From assembly GCF_000934605.2 (NCBI RefSeq), contig NZ_CP010897.2, positions 3,906,001 through 3,970,000 of the forward strand: a stretch of DNA of 64,000 nucleotides. Direction: 5' to 3'. Below, in pieces: positions 16,742-24,802 of the stretch (positions are counted from its first letter, which is position 1; each line of letters starts with the position of its first letter). This DNA comes from Pandoraea vervacti (GTDB lineage Bacteria > Pseudomonadota > Gammaproteobacteria > Burkholderiales > Burkholderiaceae). Position numbers and translations under genes: made by a program. A model generated the notes under the pieces. It ran no database searches. It saw nothing but the letters and a program-made list of their open reading frames with translations, and was not told the DNA's origin.

Positions 16742-17290
16742 ATGTTGACGTATGGCAAGCCCTTCAATTTCCAGCGCTGGATCGACGATCACGCGCATTT
16801 GCTCAAGCCGCCCGTGGGCAACCAGCAAGTCTGGCAGGACAGCGACTTCATCGTGACGGTCGTGGGCGGACCGAACCACCGCACCGACTATCACGACGAC
16901 CCGCTCGAAGAGTTTTTCTATCAGTTCAAGGGCAACGCCTGGGTCAATCTGTGGATCGACGGCCGCCCCGAGCGGGTGGATCTCAAGGAGGGCGACATCT
17001 TCCTGCTGCCGCCGCACGTGCGTCACTCGCCGCAGCGCCCGGAAGACGGCAGCCTGTGTCTGGTGATCGAGCGTCAACGCCCCGCAGGACTCCTCGACGG
17101 CTTCGAGTGGTACTGCCTGAACTGCAACGCGCAGGTCCATCGCGTGGAAGTCCAGCTCAAGAGCATCGTGAAGGATCTGCCGCCGCTGTTCGAGGCCTTC
17201 TACGGCGACGAATCGCTGCGCCGGTGTCCGAACTGCGGCGAGATTCACCCGGGGCGCGCAGCCCAGCCCAAGACCACGACGGCCGCCTGA
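16742..17290 (+). CDS. nbaC: 3-hydroxyanthranilate 3,4-dioxygenase
   Basis: Iron(II) cupin enzyme that opens 3-hydroxyanthranilate with O2 to 2-amino-3-carboxymuconate semialdehyde. It has 182 residues from ATG 16742, with GGAG in the leader. Expected iron ligands are visible: His and Glu in the stretch YHDDPLEEFFYQFKG and the distal His in PPHVRHSPQRP. The bacterial-type C-terminal rubredoxin-like second metal site is complete, with CLNC in EWYCLNCNAQVH and CPNC in RRCPNCGEIH. It lies 50 nt after the deaminase and 60 nt before the decarboxylase. Its presence defines the operon as a 3-hydroxyanthranilate pathway rather than a simple catechol meta-pathway. Confidence 0.95.
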   Translation: MLTYGKPFNFQRWIDDHAHLLKPPVGNQQVWQDSDFIVTVVGGPNHRTDYHDDPLEEFFYQFKGNAWVNLWIDGRPERVDLKEGDIFLLPPHVRHSPQRPEDGSLCLVIERQRPAGLLDGFEWYCLNCNAQVHRVEVQLKSIVKDLPPLFEAFYGDESLRRCPNCGEIHPGRAAQPKTTTAA

Positions 17291-17350
17291 GCTATCGCCT
17301 GTCGCCCGTCTCCTGTCGCCTCGCACTCAACACCCATCACACCTCACGTC

Positions 17351-18346
17351 ATGAAGAAAATCGACATGCACGCCCACTTCTTCCCGCGCATCGCGCAGGA
17401 GGAAGCGGCCCGTCTGGACGCCGCCACCGCCCCGTGGCTGCGCATCGACGAAGGCGGCGAGACCGGCAACATCATGCTCGACAATCGCGCCTTCCGACCG
17501 GTCTACCGCGCGCTGTGGGATCCGGCATTGCGCGTCGAAGAACTCGACCGCCACGGCGTCGACCTGCAAGTCGTGTGCGCCACGCCCATCATGTTCGGCT
17601 ACCGCTACGACGGCCACGCCGTCATGGACTGGGTGCAGCGCATGAACGACCTCGCGCTGGAGCATTGCGCCTATGCGCCCCACCGTCTGAAGGCCATGGC
17701 GCAGGTGCCGCTCCAGGACCTCGACCTGGCCTGCGCGGAAGCCTCTCGCGCCAAGGCCACCGGTCACGTGGGCGTGCAGATCGGCAACCATCTCGGCGAA
17801 AAGGATCTGGACGACGAACAACTCGTGGCGTTTTTGCGGCACTGCGGCAACGAGCACATTCCGGTGCTCGTGCATCCGTGGGACATGATGACCGACGGCC
17901 GCATGAAGAAATGGATGATGCCGTGGCTCGTGGCCATGCCGGCCGAGACGCAACTCTCCATCCTGTCGCTGATCCTGTCCGGGGCATTCGAGCGTCTGCC
18001 GCGCTCGCTCAAGCTATGCTTCGCGCACGGTGGCGGCGCGTTCCCGTACCTGCTCGGGCGTGCGGAAAACGCCTGGCATTGCCGCGATATCGTGCGCGCC
18101 GACAGCCCCCACCCGCCGTCGCACTATCTCGAGCGCTTCTACGTCGACAGCGCCGTGTTCGACCCGCGCGCCCTGCGCCTGCTCGTCGATACGATGGGTG
18201 CCGAGCGCATCATGCTTGGCTCGGACCATCCGTTCCCGCTCGGCGAACAGGACATCGGCCAACTGGTCGCGCAGCAGCCCGGGCTGGACGACGCCGCCCG
18301 ACACCGCATTCTGGCCGGGAATGCCCTCGAGTTCTTCGGGCTGTAA
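17351..18346 (+). CDS. nbaD: 2-amino-3-carboxymuconate-6-semialdehyde decarboxylase
   Basis: Zinc amidohydrolase-fold decarboxylase that converts ACMS to 2-aminomuconate 6-semialdehyde, preventing spontaneous quinolinate formation. It has 331 residues. Metal and catalytic residues are visible: His7 and His9 in MHAHFFP, a histidine in VLVHPWDMM, the histidine in CFAHGGGAFPYLLGR, and the aspartate in GSDHPFPLGE. The usual family length is 330-340. With the dioxygenase, dehydrogenase and deaminase it completes the route from 3-hydroxyanthranilate to 4-oxalocrotonate; the later meta-pathway enzymes are not in the window. Confidence 0.93.
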   Translation: MKKIDMHAHFFPRIAQEEAARLDAATAPWLRIDEGGETGNIMLDNRAFRPVYRALWDPALRVEELDRHGVDLQVVCATPIMFGYRYDGHAVMDWVQRMNDLALEHCAYAPHRLKAMAQVPLQDLDLACAEASRAKATGHVGVQIGNHLGEKDLDDEQLVAFLRHCGNEHIPVLVHPWDMMTDGRMKKWMMPWLVAMPAETQLSILSLILSGAFERLPRSLKLCFAHGGGAFPYLLGRAENAWHCRDIVRADSPHPPSHYLERFYVDSAVFDPRALRLLVDTMGAERIMLGSDHPFPLGEQDIGQLVAQQPGLDDAARHRILAGNALEFFGL

Positions 18347-18360
18347 CTGGTGCTTTCCCG

Positions 18361-18380
18361 AAGTGTTTTTGAAAACGCTT
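18361..18380. promoter_or_regulatory. imperfect palindrome upstream of the Liv-type importer
   Basis: AAGTGTTTTT abuts GAAAACGCTT; 8 of 10 positions are complementary. It lies 15 nt past the decarboxylase stop, in a locally AT-rich 209-nt gap before the binding-protein gene. It may be an operator for the importer, but no cognate regulator is adjacent. Confidence 0.3.
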
Positions 18381-18555
18381 GCCTACGCAATAGGCGTCGT
18401 TTAGGCTGGACCCTGAAATACTTGATGCTTAAACAATTGGCTAAGATTTGAAATAGTCTGACGCGCCTGGCCCACGATGACCGACGTGAAGAAGCGGTCA
18501 GGTGTCCCGGCGCGAGTCCACAGATGACAGTGCTTGAATTCATAGTTTGGAGACC

Positions 18556-19752
18556 ATGATGACGGGAACGAAGACCACGCAACGCAAGGCCATCGCAGTC
18601 CTTGGCGCCGTCGCCGCAGCCGCGGCGATGCTCGCGTCCGGCGGCGCATACGCGCAGGTGAAGATCGGCTTCATCGGCACGCTCTCCGGTCCGGGCGGCG
18701 CGCTCGGCCAGGACCAGTACGACGCGTTCATGCTCGCCATCGAGCAAAAGGGCGGCAAGCTCGGCGGCGTGCCGGTGCAGGTAATCAAGGAAGACGATCA
18801 GCTCAAGCCCGACGTCGGCGTGCAGGCGGCGCAAAAGCTGGTGGAGCGCGACAAGGTGCAACTCATCACCGGCGTGACGTTCTCGAACGTGATGATGGCC
18901 ATTCACAAGAACGTGACGAACGCGGGCGTGGTCATGGTCGGCTCGAATGCCGGCCCGGCGCCCATTGCAGGGGAGCAATGCTCGCCAAACTTCTTCTCGA
19001 CATCGTGGGATAACGACGAACTGCACGAAGCCGGCGGTCAGCTATCGACCAATCTCGGCTACAAGAAGATGTACGTGATGGCCCCGAACTACCAGGCCGG
19101 GCGCGACGCCGTGAACGGCTTCAAGCGCGACTACAAGGGCCAGATCGTCGATGAGGTCTACACGCAGGTCAACCAGCCCGATTACTCGGCGGAAATCGCC
19201 CAGCTCCAGGCCGCCAAACCGGACGCCGTCTATGTGTTCTATCCGGGCGGCATGGGCGTGAACTTCGTCAAGCAATACCGCCAGGCCGGTCTGCTGGGCA
19301 AGATTCCGCTCATCTCCGTGTCGACCATCGACGGCTCGACCCTGCCCGCGCTCAAGGAACAGGCGATCGGCAGCATCACCAGCGCCCCCTACTCGCCGGA
19401 TCTCGATAACGCACAGAACAAGCAATTCGTTGCGGCCTTCCAGAAGAAGTACAACCGCGTGCCGTCGATGTATGCGGCGCAATCGTACGACGCCGCCAAC
19501 CTCATCGACTCCGCCCTCACGAAGACCAAGGGCAGCGTGGCCGACCGTGAAGCGCTGCGCGCAGCGCTCAAGGCCGCCGACTTCCAGTCCGTGCGCGGCT
19601 CGTTCAAATTCGCCAGCAACCAGTTCCCGATCGCACCGTTTTATCGCGTGGATGTCGTGAAGGACGCCAGCGGCGCGGCGTTTGCCAACAAGGGACAGAT
19701 CGATATCAAGACGCGCGCCAACCTGGCGTCGATGTGCAAGATCCGTTCGTAA
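18556..19752 (+). CDS. Liv-type ABC importer periplasmic binding protein
   Basis: Type I periplasmic binding protein (LivJ/amide family). About 398 residues from ATG 18556; ATG 18559 is equally possible, as GGAG lies at 18549-18552. The signal peptide ends in SGGAYAQ. The mature domain has QVKIGFIGTLSGPGGALGQDQYDAFMLAIEQKGG split over the first strand and helix, then FSNVMMAIHKNV, NFFSTSWDNDE and APNYQAGRDAVNGFKRDY. It ends with a C-terminal Cys segment (MCKIRS). In Burkholderiales such proteins often bind aromatic acids rather than branched amino acids. Position after the 3-hydroxyanthranilate genes suggests an aminoaromatic or kynurenine-like ligand (inference). Confidence 0.88.
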   Translation: MMTGTKTTQRKAIAVLGAVAAAAAMLASGGAYAQVKIGFIGTLSGPGGALGQDQYDAFMLAIEQKGGKLGGVPVQVIKEDDQLKPDVGVQAAQKLVERDKVQLITGVTFSNVMMAIHKNVTNAGVVMVGSNAGPAPIAGEQCSPNFFSTSWDNDELHEAGGQLSTNLGYKKMYVMAPNYQAGRDAVNGFKRDYKGQIVDEVYTQVNQPDYSAEIAQLQAAKPDAVYVFYPGGMGVNFVKQYRQAGLLGKIPLISVSTIDGSTLPALKEQAIGSITSAPYSPDLDNAQNKQFVAAFQKKYNRVPSMYAAQSYDAANLIDSALTKTKGSVADREALRAALKAADFQSVRGSFKFASNQFPIAPFYRVDVVKDASGAAFANKGQIDIKTRANLASMCKIRS

Positions 19753-19769
19753 GTCGCCGGCCGTTGCAA

Positions 19770-19835
19770 GGCGGGGGCAATCGGCCCCCGCCGTCTTTGA
19801 GCTCTGTCATTGAGCTCTGTATTTGAGCTTTGCCG
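19770..19835 (+). repeat. GC hairpin followed by three 13-bp direct repeats
   Basis: GGCGGGGGC (19770-19778) and GCCCCCGCC (19784-19792) form a stem with a 5-nt loop and only three following T residues, so a weak attenuator rather than a full terminator. Immediately after are three 13-bp units: TTGAGCTCTGTCA (19797), TTGAGCTCTGTAT (19810) and TTGAGCTTTGCCG (19823). The hairpin may protect binding-protein mRNA and lower expression of the downstream permease genes. Confidence 0.6.
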
Positions 19836-19842
19836 AGGCTTT

Positions 19843-20715
19843 ATGAAGCGCTACCGCAATTTCGACGACGCCGAGCTGGACGTTCAGTACAACGCTCGCG
19901 CCACCACGCCCAACATTCTCGATATCCTGACGCAGTACGCCGAGCAAAGCGCCCACGCCCGCGCCACCGTGCCTTGCGTTCTGGATGTTGCCTATGGGGA
20001 CCACCCCGACGAAACACTCGATATCTTTCCCGCCGCCGAGCCCGGCGCGCCGGTGTTTTTCTTCGTTCACGGCGGCTACTGGCGTGCGCTGAACAAGAGC
20101 GATTCGAGCAACATGGCGCCCGCGTTCGTGCGTGCCGGCGCCACCGTCGTCACCATCAACTACTCGCTCGCCCCCGGCGCCTCGCTCGACACGATCGTCG
20201 ATCAGACGCGCCGCGCGCTGGCGTGGACGCACCGTCACATCGGCGAGCATCATGGCGACGCCAGCCGCATCCACATCTGCGGCAGTTCAGCGGGCGGTCA
20301 TCTCGTCGGCATGCTCCTCGCGAAGGGATGGCATGCCGACTATGGCGTGCCGGAACATGTCGTGGCCGGCGCGGCGCCGTTGTCCGGTCTTTTCGACCTC
20401 ACACCGATTCCGTACACGCACATCAACGAATGGATGAAGATGTCGGCGGACGATGCGCGTCGCAACAGTCCGTACTTCCGTTTGCCCGACCATGGCTGCC
20501 CTATCGTCGTGTCCTACGGCGAGACGGAGACGGCCGAGTTCAAGCGTCAGACGGACGATTATCTTGCCGCGTGGCGTGAAAAGGGCTTCCCCGGCGAGTA
20601 CGTGGCCATGCCGGGGACCAATCACTTCGACATCGTGCTCACGCTCAATGACGCGGCCAGCCCGCTCACGCAAGCCATCTTCCGCCAGATGGGCCTGCCC
20701 CGGGAGACGACATGA
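19843..20715 (+). CDS. arylformamidase-like alpha/beta hydrolase
   Basis: A 290-residue alpha/beta hydrolase resembling the AFMID type of kynurenine formamidase, which hydrolyses N-formylkynurenine. ATG 19843 replaces an upstream TTG that lies in the repeat tract. The oxyanion-hole motif HGGYW (76-80) is the hallmark of arylformamidases, and the nucleophile elbow is GSSAG with Ser149. The catalytic histidine is probably in GTNHFDIV near the C-terminus. Its stop overlaps the permease ATG by 4 nt, so it is translated with the importer. This is a different family from the metal-dependent bacterial KynB. A general amidase/esterase on an imported aromatic amide is the main alternative. Confidence 0.75.
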   Translation: MKRYRNFDDAELDVQYNARATTPNILDILTQYAEQSAHARATVPCVLDVAYGDHPDETLDIFPAAEPGAPVFFFVHGGYWRALNKSDSSNMAPAFVRAGATVVTINYSLAPGASLDTIVDQTRRALAWTHRHIGEHHGDASRIHICGSSAGGHLVGMLLAKGWHADYGVPEHVVAGAAPLSGLFDLTPIPYTHINEWMKMSADDARRNSPYFRLPDHGCPIVVSYGETETAEFKRQTDDYLAAWREKGFPGEYVAMPGTNHFDIVLTLNDAASPLTQAIFRQMGLPRETT

Positions 20716-21632
20716 GCCTCACCCTCTTCATCATGCAGTGCCTGAACGGGCTGCAACTCGGCGTGTTGCTGTTTCTCATGGCGGCCGGACTGACGCTGGT
20801 ATTCGGCATCATGAACTTCGTCAACCTCGCGCACGGCTCGCTCTACATGATGGGCGCGTTCATCGCCGCGACCGTCTACAACCACACGGGTTCGTTCGCG
20901 CTCGCGGCGCTTGCGGTGCTGCCGGCCATGCTCGTGCTCGGCCTGATCGTCGAATTCGTCGCCCTCAAGACCCTCTATGACCGAGATCACCTCGATCAGG
21001 TGCTCGCCACCTTCGGGCTGATTCTGTTCTTCAACGAACTGGCGCGCATGATCTGGGGCCCGTCGCCGTATTACATGGAAGTGCCCGAGTGGCTGTCCGG
21101 TACGGTGAACCTCTTCGGTCTCGATTACCCCGCCTATCGTTTCCTGATCATCGTGGTGGGACTTGTGGTCGCGCTCGGCTGCTATCTGCTGATTCACCGC
21201 ACGCGTATCGGCATGCTGATTCGCGCGGGCTCGACGCACCGTCAGATGGTTGGCGCGCTCGGCGTGAACATCGTTCTGCTCAACTCGTTGCTGTTCGGTC
21301 TGGGCGCGATCCTCGCCGGCATTGCCGGGCTGATGGCTGGTCCGATCCTCTCGGTGCAGCCGGGCATGGGCGAACCGATCCTGATTCTGACGATGGTCGT
21401 GATCGTGATCGGGGGCATCGGTTCGGTGCGTGGCGCATTTCTCGCAGCGCTGATCGTCGGCGTGGTCGACACCGTCGGGCGTACCGCCCTGCCCACGCTG
21501 CTGCGCAGCCTGATGGAGCGCAGCACCGCCGATACGGCCGGGCCGGCGCTGGCGTCGATGCTCATCTATCTGGTCATGGCGGCGGTGCTTGCGGTGCGTC
21601 CGCAAGGGCTCTTCCCGGTAAAACATGGCTGA
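20712..21632 (+). CDS. Liv-type ABC importer permease (LivH family)
   Basis: Inner-membrane permease of 306 residues with about eight transmembrane segments. It begins FIMQCLNGLQLGVLLFLMA, and the second block has LVFGIMNFVNLAHGSLYMMG, the classic LivH opening. The EAA-like loop region RAGSTHRQMVGALGVN faces the ATPases. ATG overlaps the hydrolase stop (ATGA). It forms a heterodimer with the LivM-like product. Substrate is set by the binding protein, not by this subunit. Confidence 0.92.
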   Translation: MSLTLFIMQCLNGLQLGVLLFLMAAGLTLVFGIMNFVNLAHGSLYMMGAFIAATVYNHTGSFALAALAVLPAMLVLGLIVEFVALKTLYDRDHLDQVLATFGLILFFNELARMIWGPSPYYMEVPEWLSGTVNLFGLDYPAYRFLIIVVGLVVALGCYLLIHRTRIGMLIRAGSTHRQMVGALGVNIVLLNSLLFGLGAILAGIAGLMAGPILSVQPGMGEPILILTMVVIVIGGIGSVRGAFLAALIVGVVDTVGRTALPTLLRSLMERSTADTAGPALASMLIYLVMAAVLAVRPQGLFPVKHG

Positions 21633-21659
21633 CCCACGGCTGATGGCCAACGAGAAACG

Positions 21660-22640
21660 ATGGAAATGAAACTCAATCTACGCACCGCCGTGCCGATACT
21701 GCTGCTGGTTCTGCTGGCGCTGGTTCCCATTTACGCGACGTTTGCCCAGCAACCGTTCTTCCTCACCCTGTTCGGGCGCATTGTGGTGTTCGCGATCGCC
21801 GCCGTCTCGCTCGATCTGATTCTCGGCTATGGCGGCATGGTCAGCTTCGGCCACGCGCTGTATCTCGGTCTCGGCGCCTACGTCGTGGGCATCATGGGCT
21901 TTCACGGTATCGACAACGGTTTCGTTCACCTCGGCGCGACGTTGCTGTTGTGCGCGATTGTCGGCGCGATTACAGGCCTGCTCTCACTGCGCACGACCGG
22001 CATCGCCTTCATCATGATTACGCTCGCGTTCGCCCAGATGTTTTACTTCCTCGCGGTGAGCCTGAAGCAGTACGGCGGCGATGACGGCCTGCCCGTGTCG
22101 GCCGGCAGCCGCTTCGGCAGCGTGACGCTGGACGACCCCGCCGTGCTGTACTACGTGGCGTTCGCCGTGTTGTGCCTGTGCGTGTGGGGCGGGCGCCGCC
22201 TGGTCGAAGCCCGCTTCGGCATGGTCATTCGCGGTGCGCGTCAGAACGATCGCCGCATGCGCGCGCTCGGCTACCCGACGCTGCGCTACAAGCTCGTCGC
22301 CTACATCATCAGCGCGATGGTTTGCGGCGTCGCCGGCATGCTCTACGCCAATCTCACGCACTTCGTTTCGCCGGCCTACATGGCGTGGACCGCCTCCGGC
22401 GAGCTCATCGTGATGGTGGTGCTCGGCGGTCTGGGCTCGTTCTTCGGGCCGCTGCTCGGCAGCACGGCCATGCTCCTCATCGAAGAGTGGCTCAAGGGCA
22501 TGACGGAGCACTGGATGATCATCTTCGGGCCGCTCATCGTCGTGGCCGTGCTGGTGTCGCGACGCGGCCTCTACGGCCTGCTCGGTGACCTGCAAGTGCG
22601 TCTTTCGCGCCGCACGCGCGCCGTGGAGGGCAAAGCATGA
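21660..22640 (+). CDS. Liv-type ABC importer permease (LivM family)
   Basis: Inner-membrane permease of 326 residues with about nine hydrophobic segments. LivM landmarks include LDLILGYGGMVSFGHALYLG, LRTTGIAFIMITLAFAQM, and the cytoplasmic loop RGARQNDRRMRALGYPTLRYKL. The terminal segment is arginine-rich. It starts 27 nt after the LivH-like gene and overlaps the following ATPase gene by 4 nt. Part of the five-gene importer unit. Confidence 0.92.
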   Translation: MEMKLNLRTAVPILLLVLLALVPIYATFAQQPFFLTLFGRIVVFAIAAVSLDLILGYGGMVSFGHALYLGLGAYVVGIMGFHGIDNGFVHLGATLLLCAIVGAITGLLSLRTTGIAFIMITLAFAQMFYFLAVSLKQYGGDDGLPVSAGSRFGSVTLDDPAVLYYVAFAVLCLCVWGGRRLVEARFGMVIRGARQNDRRMRALGYPTLRYKLVAYIISAMVCGVAGMLYANLTHFVSPAYMAWTASGELIVMVVLGGLGSFFGPLLGSTAMLLIEEWLKGMTEHWMIIFGPLIVVAVLVSRRGLYGLLGDLQVRLSRRTRAVEGKA

Positions 22641-23407
22641 GCCTGCTTCGTGTCGACCAACTGGTCAAACGCTACGGCGGACTGACCGCCACCGATCACT
22701 TCTGTCTCGACGTCGCACCGGGCGAGTTGCACGCCATCATCGGTCCGAACGGCGCAGGCAAGAGCACGCTCATCGGCCAACTGGCGGGCGAGCTGCGCTC
22801 CGACGAAGGCAGCATTCATTTCGACGGGCACGACATCACGTCGATGCCCATCGAGCAACGTGCCCGGTCGGGGCTGGCGCGCTCGTATCAGATCACTTCG
22901 GTATTCCGTGAATTCACTGCGCTGGAGAACGTGCTGGTGGCCGTGCAGGCGATGCAGGGACATAGCTTCGGTTTCTGGCGTCCCGCGATTCGGGACGCCG
23001 CGCTTGTCGAGCCGGCTCGCGAGATTCTGGCGCGCACCGGCCTGGCCGCGCGGATGAACGTGCCGGCCAGCGCACTGGCGCATGGCGAACACCGTCAACT
23101 GGAATTGGCGATGGCGCTGGCAGGCCGTCCGAAACTGCTGTTGCTCGACGAGCCGATGGCCGGCATGTCGCAGGCGGAGTCCGAGCAGATGACGCACCTG
23201 CTGGCCGAGCTCAAGGGCGACTACGCCATCGTGCTCGTGGAGCACGACATGGATGCCGTTTTTGCACTCGCCGATCGCATTACCGTGCTGGTGTACGGAC
23301 GCGCCATCGCCTGCGGCAACGCCGATACGATCCGCAACGATGCGGGCGTTCGCGAAGCCTATCTCGGGGACGAAACCCGCAACGAAATGCTGGGAGCGAC
23401 GGCATGA
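22637..23407 (+). CDS. Liv-type ABC importer ATPase (LivG family)
   Basis: Cytoplasmic ATPase of 256 residues. Walker A is GPNGAGKST, followed by SYQITSVFREFTALENVLVA. The signature motif is the degenerate LAHGEHRQLE that is normal for LivG, Walker B is LLLLDEPMAGM, and the switch is VEHDMD. ATG overlaps the LivM-like stop and the gene overlaps the LivF-like start, both by 4 nt, consistent with translational coupling. Confidence 0.93.
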   Translation: MSLLRVDQLVKRYGGLTATDHFCLDVAPGELHAIIGPNGAGKSTLIGQLAGELRSDEGSIHFDGHDITSMPIEQRARSGLARSYQITSVFREFTALENVLVAVQAMQGHSFGFWRPAIRDAALVEPAREILARTGLAARMNVPASALAHGEHRQLELAMALAGRPKLLLLDEPMAGMSQAESEQMTHLLAELKGDYAIVLVEHDMDAVFALADRITVLVYGRAIACGNADTIRNDAGVREAYLGDETRNEMLGATA

Positions 23408-24114
23408 GCACCTTGTTGTCTTTGTCCGGCGTCGAGTCGTACTACGGCGCGAGTCAGGCGCTGTTCGGCATGCATCTGGAGATCGAGCGCGGCGCGTTCG
23501 TCACCCTGCTCGGCCGCAACGGCATGGGCAAGTCCACGACCGTCAAATCGATGACGGGACTGATGCGGCCCGCGCGCGGCGAAATCGTGTTCGATGGACA
23601 GCCGGTGCACGCGAGTCCGTCGCACCGCATCGCGCGCGCCGGCATGGGGCTTGTGCCCGAAGGCCGACAGATTTTCCCCACGTTGACCGTGCGCGAGAAC
23701 CTCGTCGCCACCGCCGGCAATCGTCACGGGGCGAGTTCGCCATGGACGCTCGCGCGTATCTACGAACTTTTCCCGCGACTGCGCGAGCGCGAAAAGAACC
23801 TCGGCAGCAACCTGTCCGGCGGCGAGCAGCAAATGCTCGCCATTGGTCGTGCATTGATGACGAATCCGAAATTACTCATTCTCGACGAGGCGACGGAAGG
23901 GCTCGCACCGCTCATTCGCGGTGAAATCTGGCAATGTCTGAAGCAACTCAAAGGCAGCGGCCTGTCGATCCTGTGCATCGACAAGAATCTGGCGCCGATG
24001 CTCGAACTCGGCGACCAGCACTACATCGTCGACAAAGGCCGTGTGGCCTGGCAGGGCGACTCGTCGAAGCTGCGTCGGTCGCTGCCCGAACTGCAGGCGT
24101 ATCTGGGCGTCTGA
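23404..24114 (+). CDS. Liv-type ABC importer ATPase (LivF family)
   Basis: Cytoplasmic ATPase of 236 residues and last gene of the importer. Walker A is GRNGMGKST, the signature LSGGEQQMLAIGRALM and Walker B LLILDEATEGL. The switch region reads CIDKNLAPML, where the usual switch histidine (as in VEQN/H) is replaced, as is common in LivF proteins. The core operon ends here; a short hairpin and the leader of an HTH gene follow. Confidence 0.93.
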   Translation: MSTLLSLSGVESYYGASQALFGMHLEIERGAFVTLLGRNGMGKSTTVKSMTGLMRPARGEIVFDGQPVHASPSHRIARAGMGLVPEGRQIFPTLTVRENLVATAGNRHGASSPWTLARIYELFPRLREREKNLGSNLSGGEQQMLAIGRALMTNPKLLILDEATEGLAPLIRGEIWQCLKQLKGSGLSILCIDKNLAPMLELGDQHYIVDKGRVAWQGDSSKLRRSLPELQAYLGV

Positions 24115-24160
24115 CGCCGCCGTCCGACCGCATATGTCCCATTTCTGCGTACACTCTACG

Positions 24161-24182
24161 GCACCTCGTCTACACGAGGTGC
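24161..24182. repeat. 9-bp inverted repeat after the importer operon
   Basis: GCACCTCGT and ACGAGGTGC flank a 4-nt loop CTAC. There is no T-run, so it is a poor intrinsic terminator; it could be an operator for the small HTH gene that starts 140 nt downstream or an RNA hairpin protecting the livF end. Confidence 0.5.
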
Positions 24183-24211
24183 GTAGTACTCGATAGGTGT
24201 CAGACGCAAAA

Positions 24212-24294
24212 ATCGGGAGTGTTTTGTGAAAGCACCCAGCAAAAGTCTGTGGTGCAATCGGCTCCGCTTGATTGACTTTGCAAGCACTCCCGAT
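24212..24294 (+). ncRNA. candidate structured leader RNA (three-way junction)
   Basis: The 83 nt before the HTH gene fold by eye into a closed three-way junction. P1 pairs ATCGGGAGTG (24212-24221) with CACTCCCGAT (24285-24294) and extends three more pairs inward. P2 pairs GCACC (24232-24236) with GGTGC (24251-24255) and continues CAG/CTG over a bulged U to a 7-nt loop CAAAAGT. P3 pairs AATCGGC (24256-24262) with GCTTGATT through a wobble pair and one bulge around a UCC loop. It does not match a riboswitch class that I recognise. Alternatives are a MITE-like element with terminal inverted repeats, or chance pairing. Confidence 0.4.
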
Positions 24295-24321
24295 CCACAA
24301 CTAACGACACCGGTCAGGACT

Positions 24322-24681
24322 ATGGCTTACTCGAACACGCCTTCGAATCCCTTCCGCTGGCTGCTCTCACAGGACACCGGCGCGCCGCCGCCGGCCGAGC
24401 CGGCGCACGTCAAGAACGGTCTGCCTGCGGATCTTCCGCTCAATATCAAGGAGTTGCCACGCACGCCGCTTCCCAAGCTGGAAGTGTTTCCCGACGAACT
24501 GCTGGCGTTACGAAAACATCTCGGCATGTCGCGCAACGTCTTCGCGCATTACCTGCGCACGAATCCCCGTACGCTGGAGAACTGGGAGCAAGGCCGGGCG
24601 CGGCCGAACGCGCAGGCCGCCTGCCTGATCCGGCTCGTGCAGCAGAACCCCGGACTGGTTTCGTCGCTCGCGCGTCTCTGA
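24322..24681 (+). CDS. small HTH regulator (YiaG/HigA-like XRE family)
   Basis: A 119-residue DNA-binding protein from ATG 24322 (AGGA just upstream). The first 50 residues are a proline-rich lead (APPPAEPAHVKNGL). The C-terminal half is an XRE-type helix-turn-helix: ELLALRKHLGMSRNVFAHYL followed by NPRTLENWEQGRARPNAQA, as in YiaG (COG2944) and antitoxins of the HigA/NadS group. No toxin gene is adjacent on either side, so a free-standing regulator is more likely. A candidate structured RNA occupies its 5' leader. A bidirectional terminator follows. Confidence 0.8.
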   Translation: MAYSNTPSNPFRWLLSQDTGAPPPAEPAHVKNGLPADLPLNIKELPRTPLPKLEVFPDELLALRKHLGMSRNVFAHYLRTNPRTLENWEQGRARPNAQAACLIRLVQQNPGLVSSLARL

Positions 24682-24728
24682 ATCATGCAGGGGCCGCCGT
24701 GGTCCGGCGCATGTGGCGGACCACGACG

Positions 24729-24767
24729 AAAAGGGGCATACCGATCGATCGTCGGTACGCCCCTTTT
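24729..24767. terminator. bidirectional terminator between HTH gene and LysR gene
   Basis: AAAAGGGGC then TACCGA pairs with TCGGTA then GCCCCTTTT (one mismatch pair between the two blocks), with runs of A and T on either side. It serves both convergent genes. Confidence 0.85.
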
Positions 24768-24802
24768 CTTTTGACCTGATTTTCCGAAATACCGGTGAAT
24801 GG

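Noticed and set aside
24212..24294. hammerhead ribozyme or a known riboswitch class
   Set aside because: No CTGATGA core on either strand and no block of ZTP, glycine, purine or guanidine classes was found.
24322..24681. toxin-antitoxin antitoxin
   Set aside because: No toxin-like gene next to it; upstream is livF and downstream is a convergent LysR gene.
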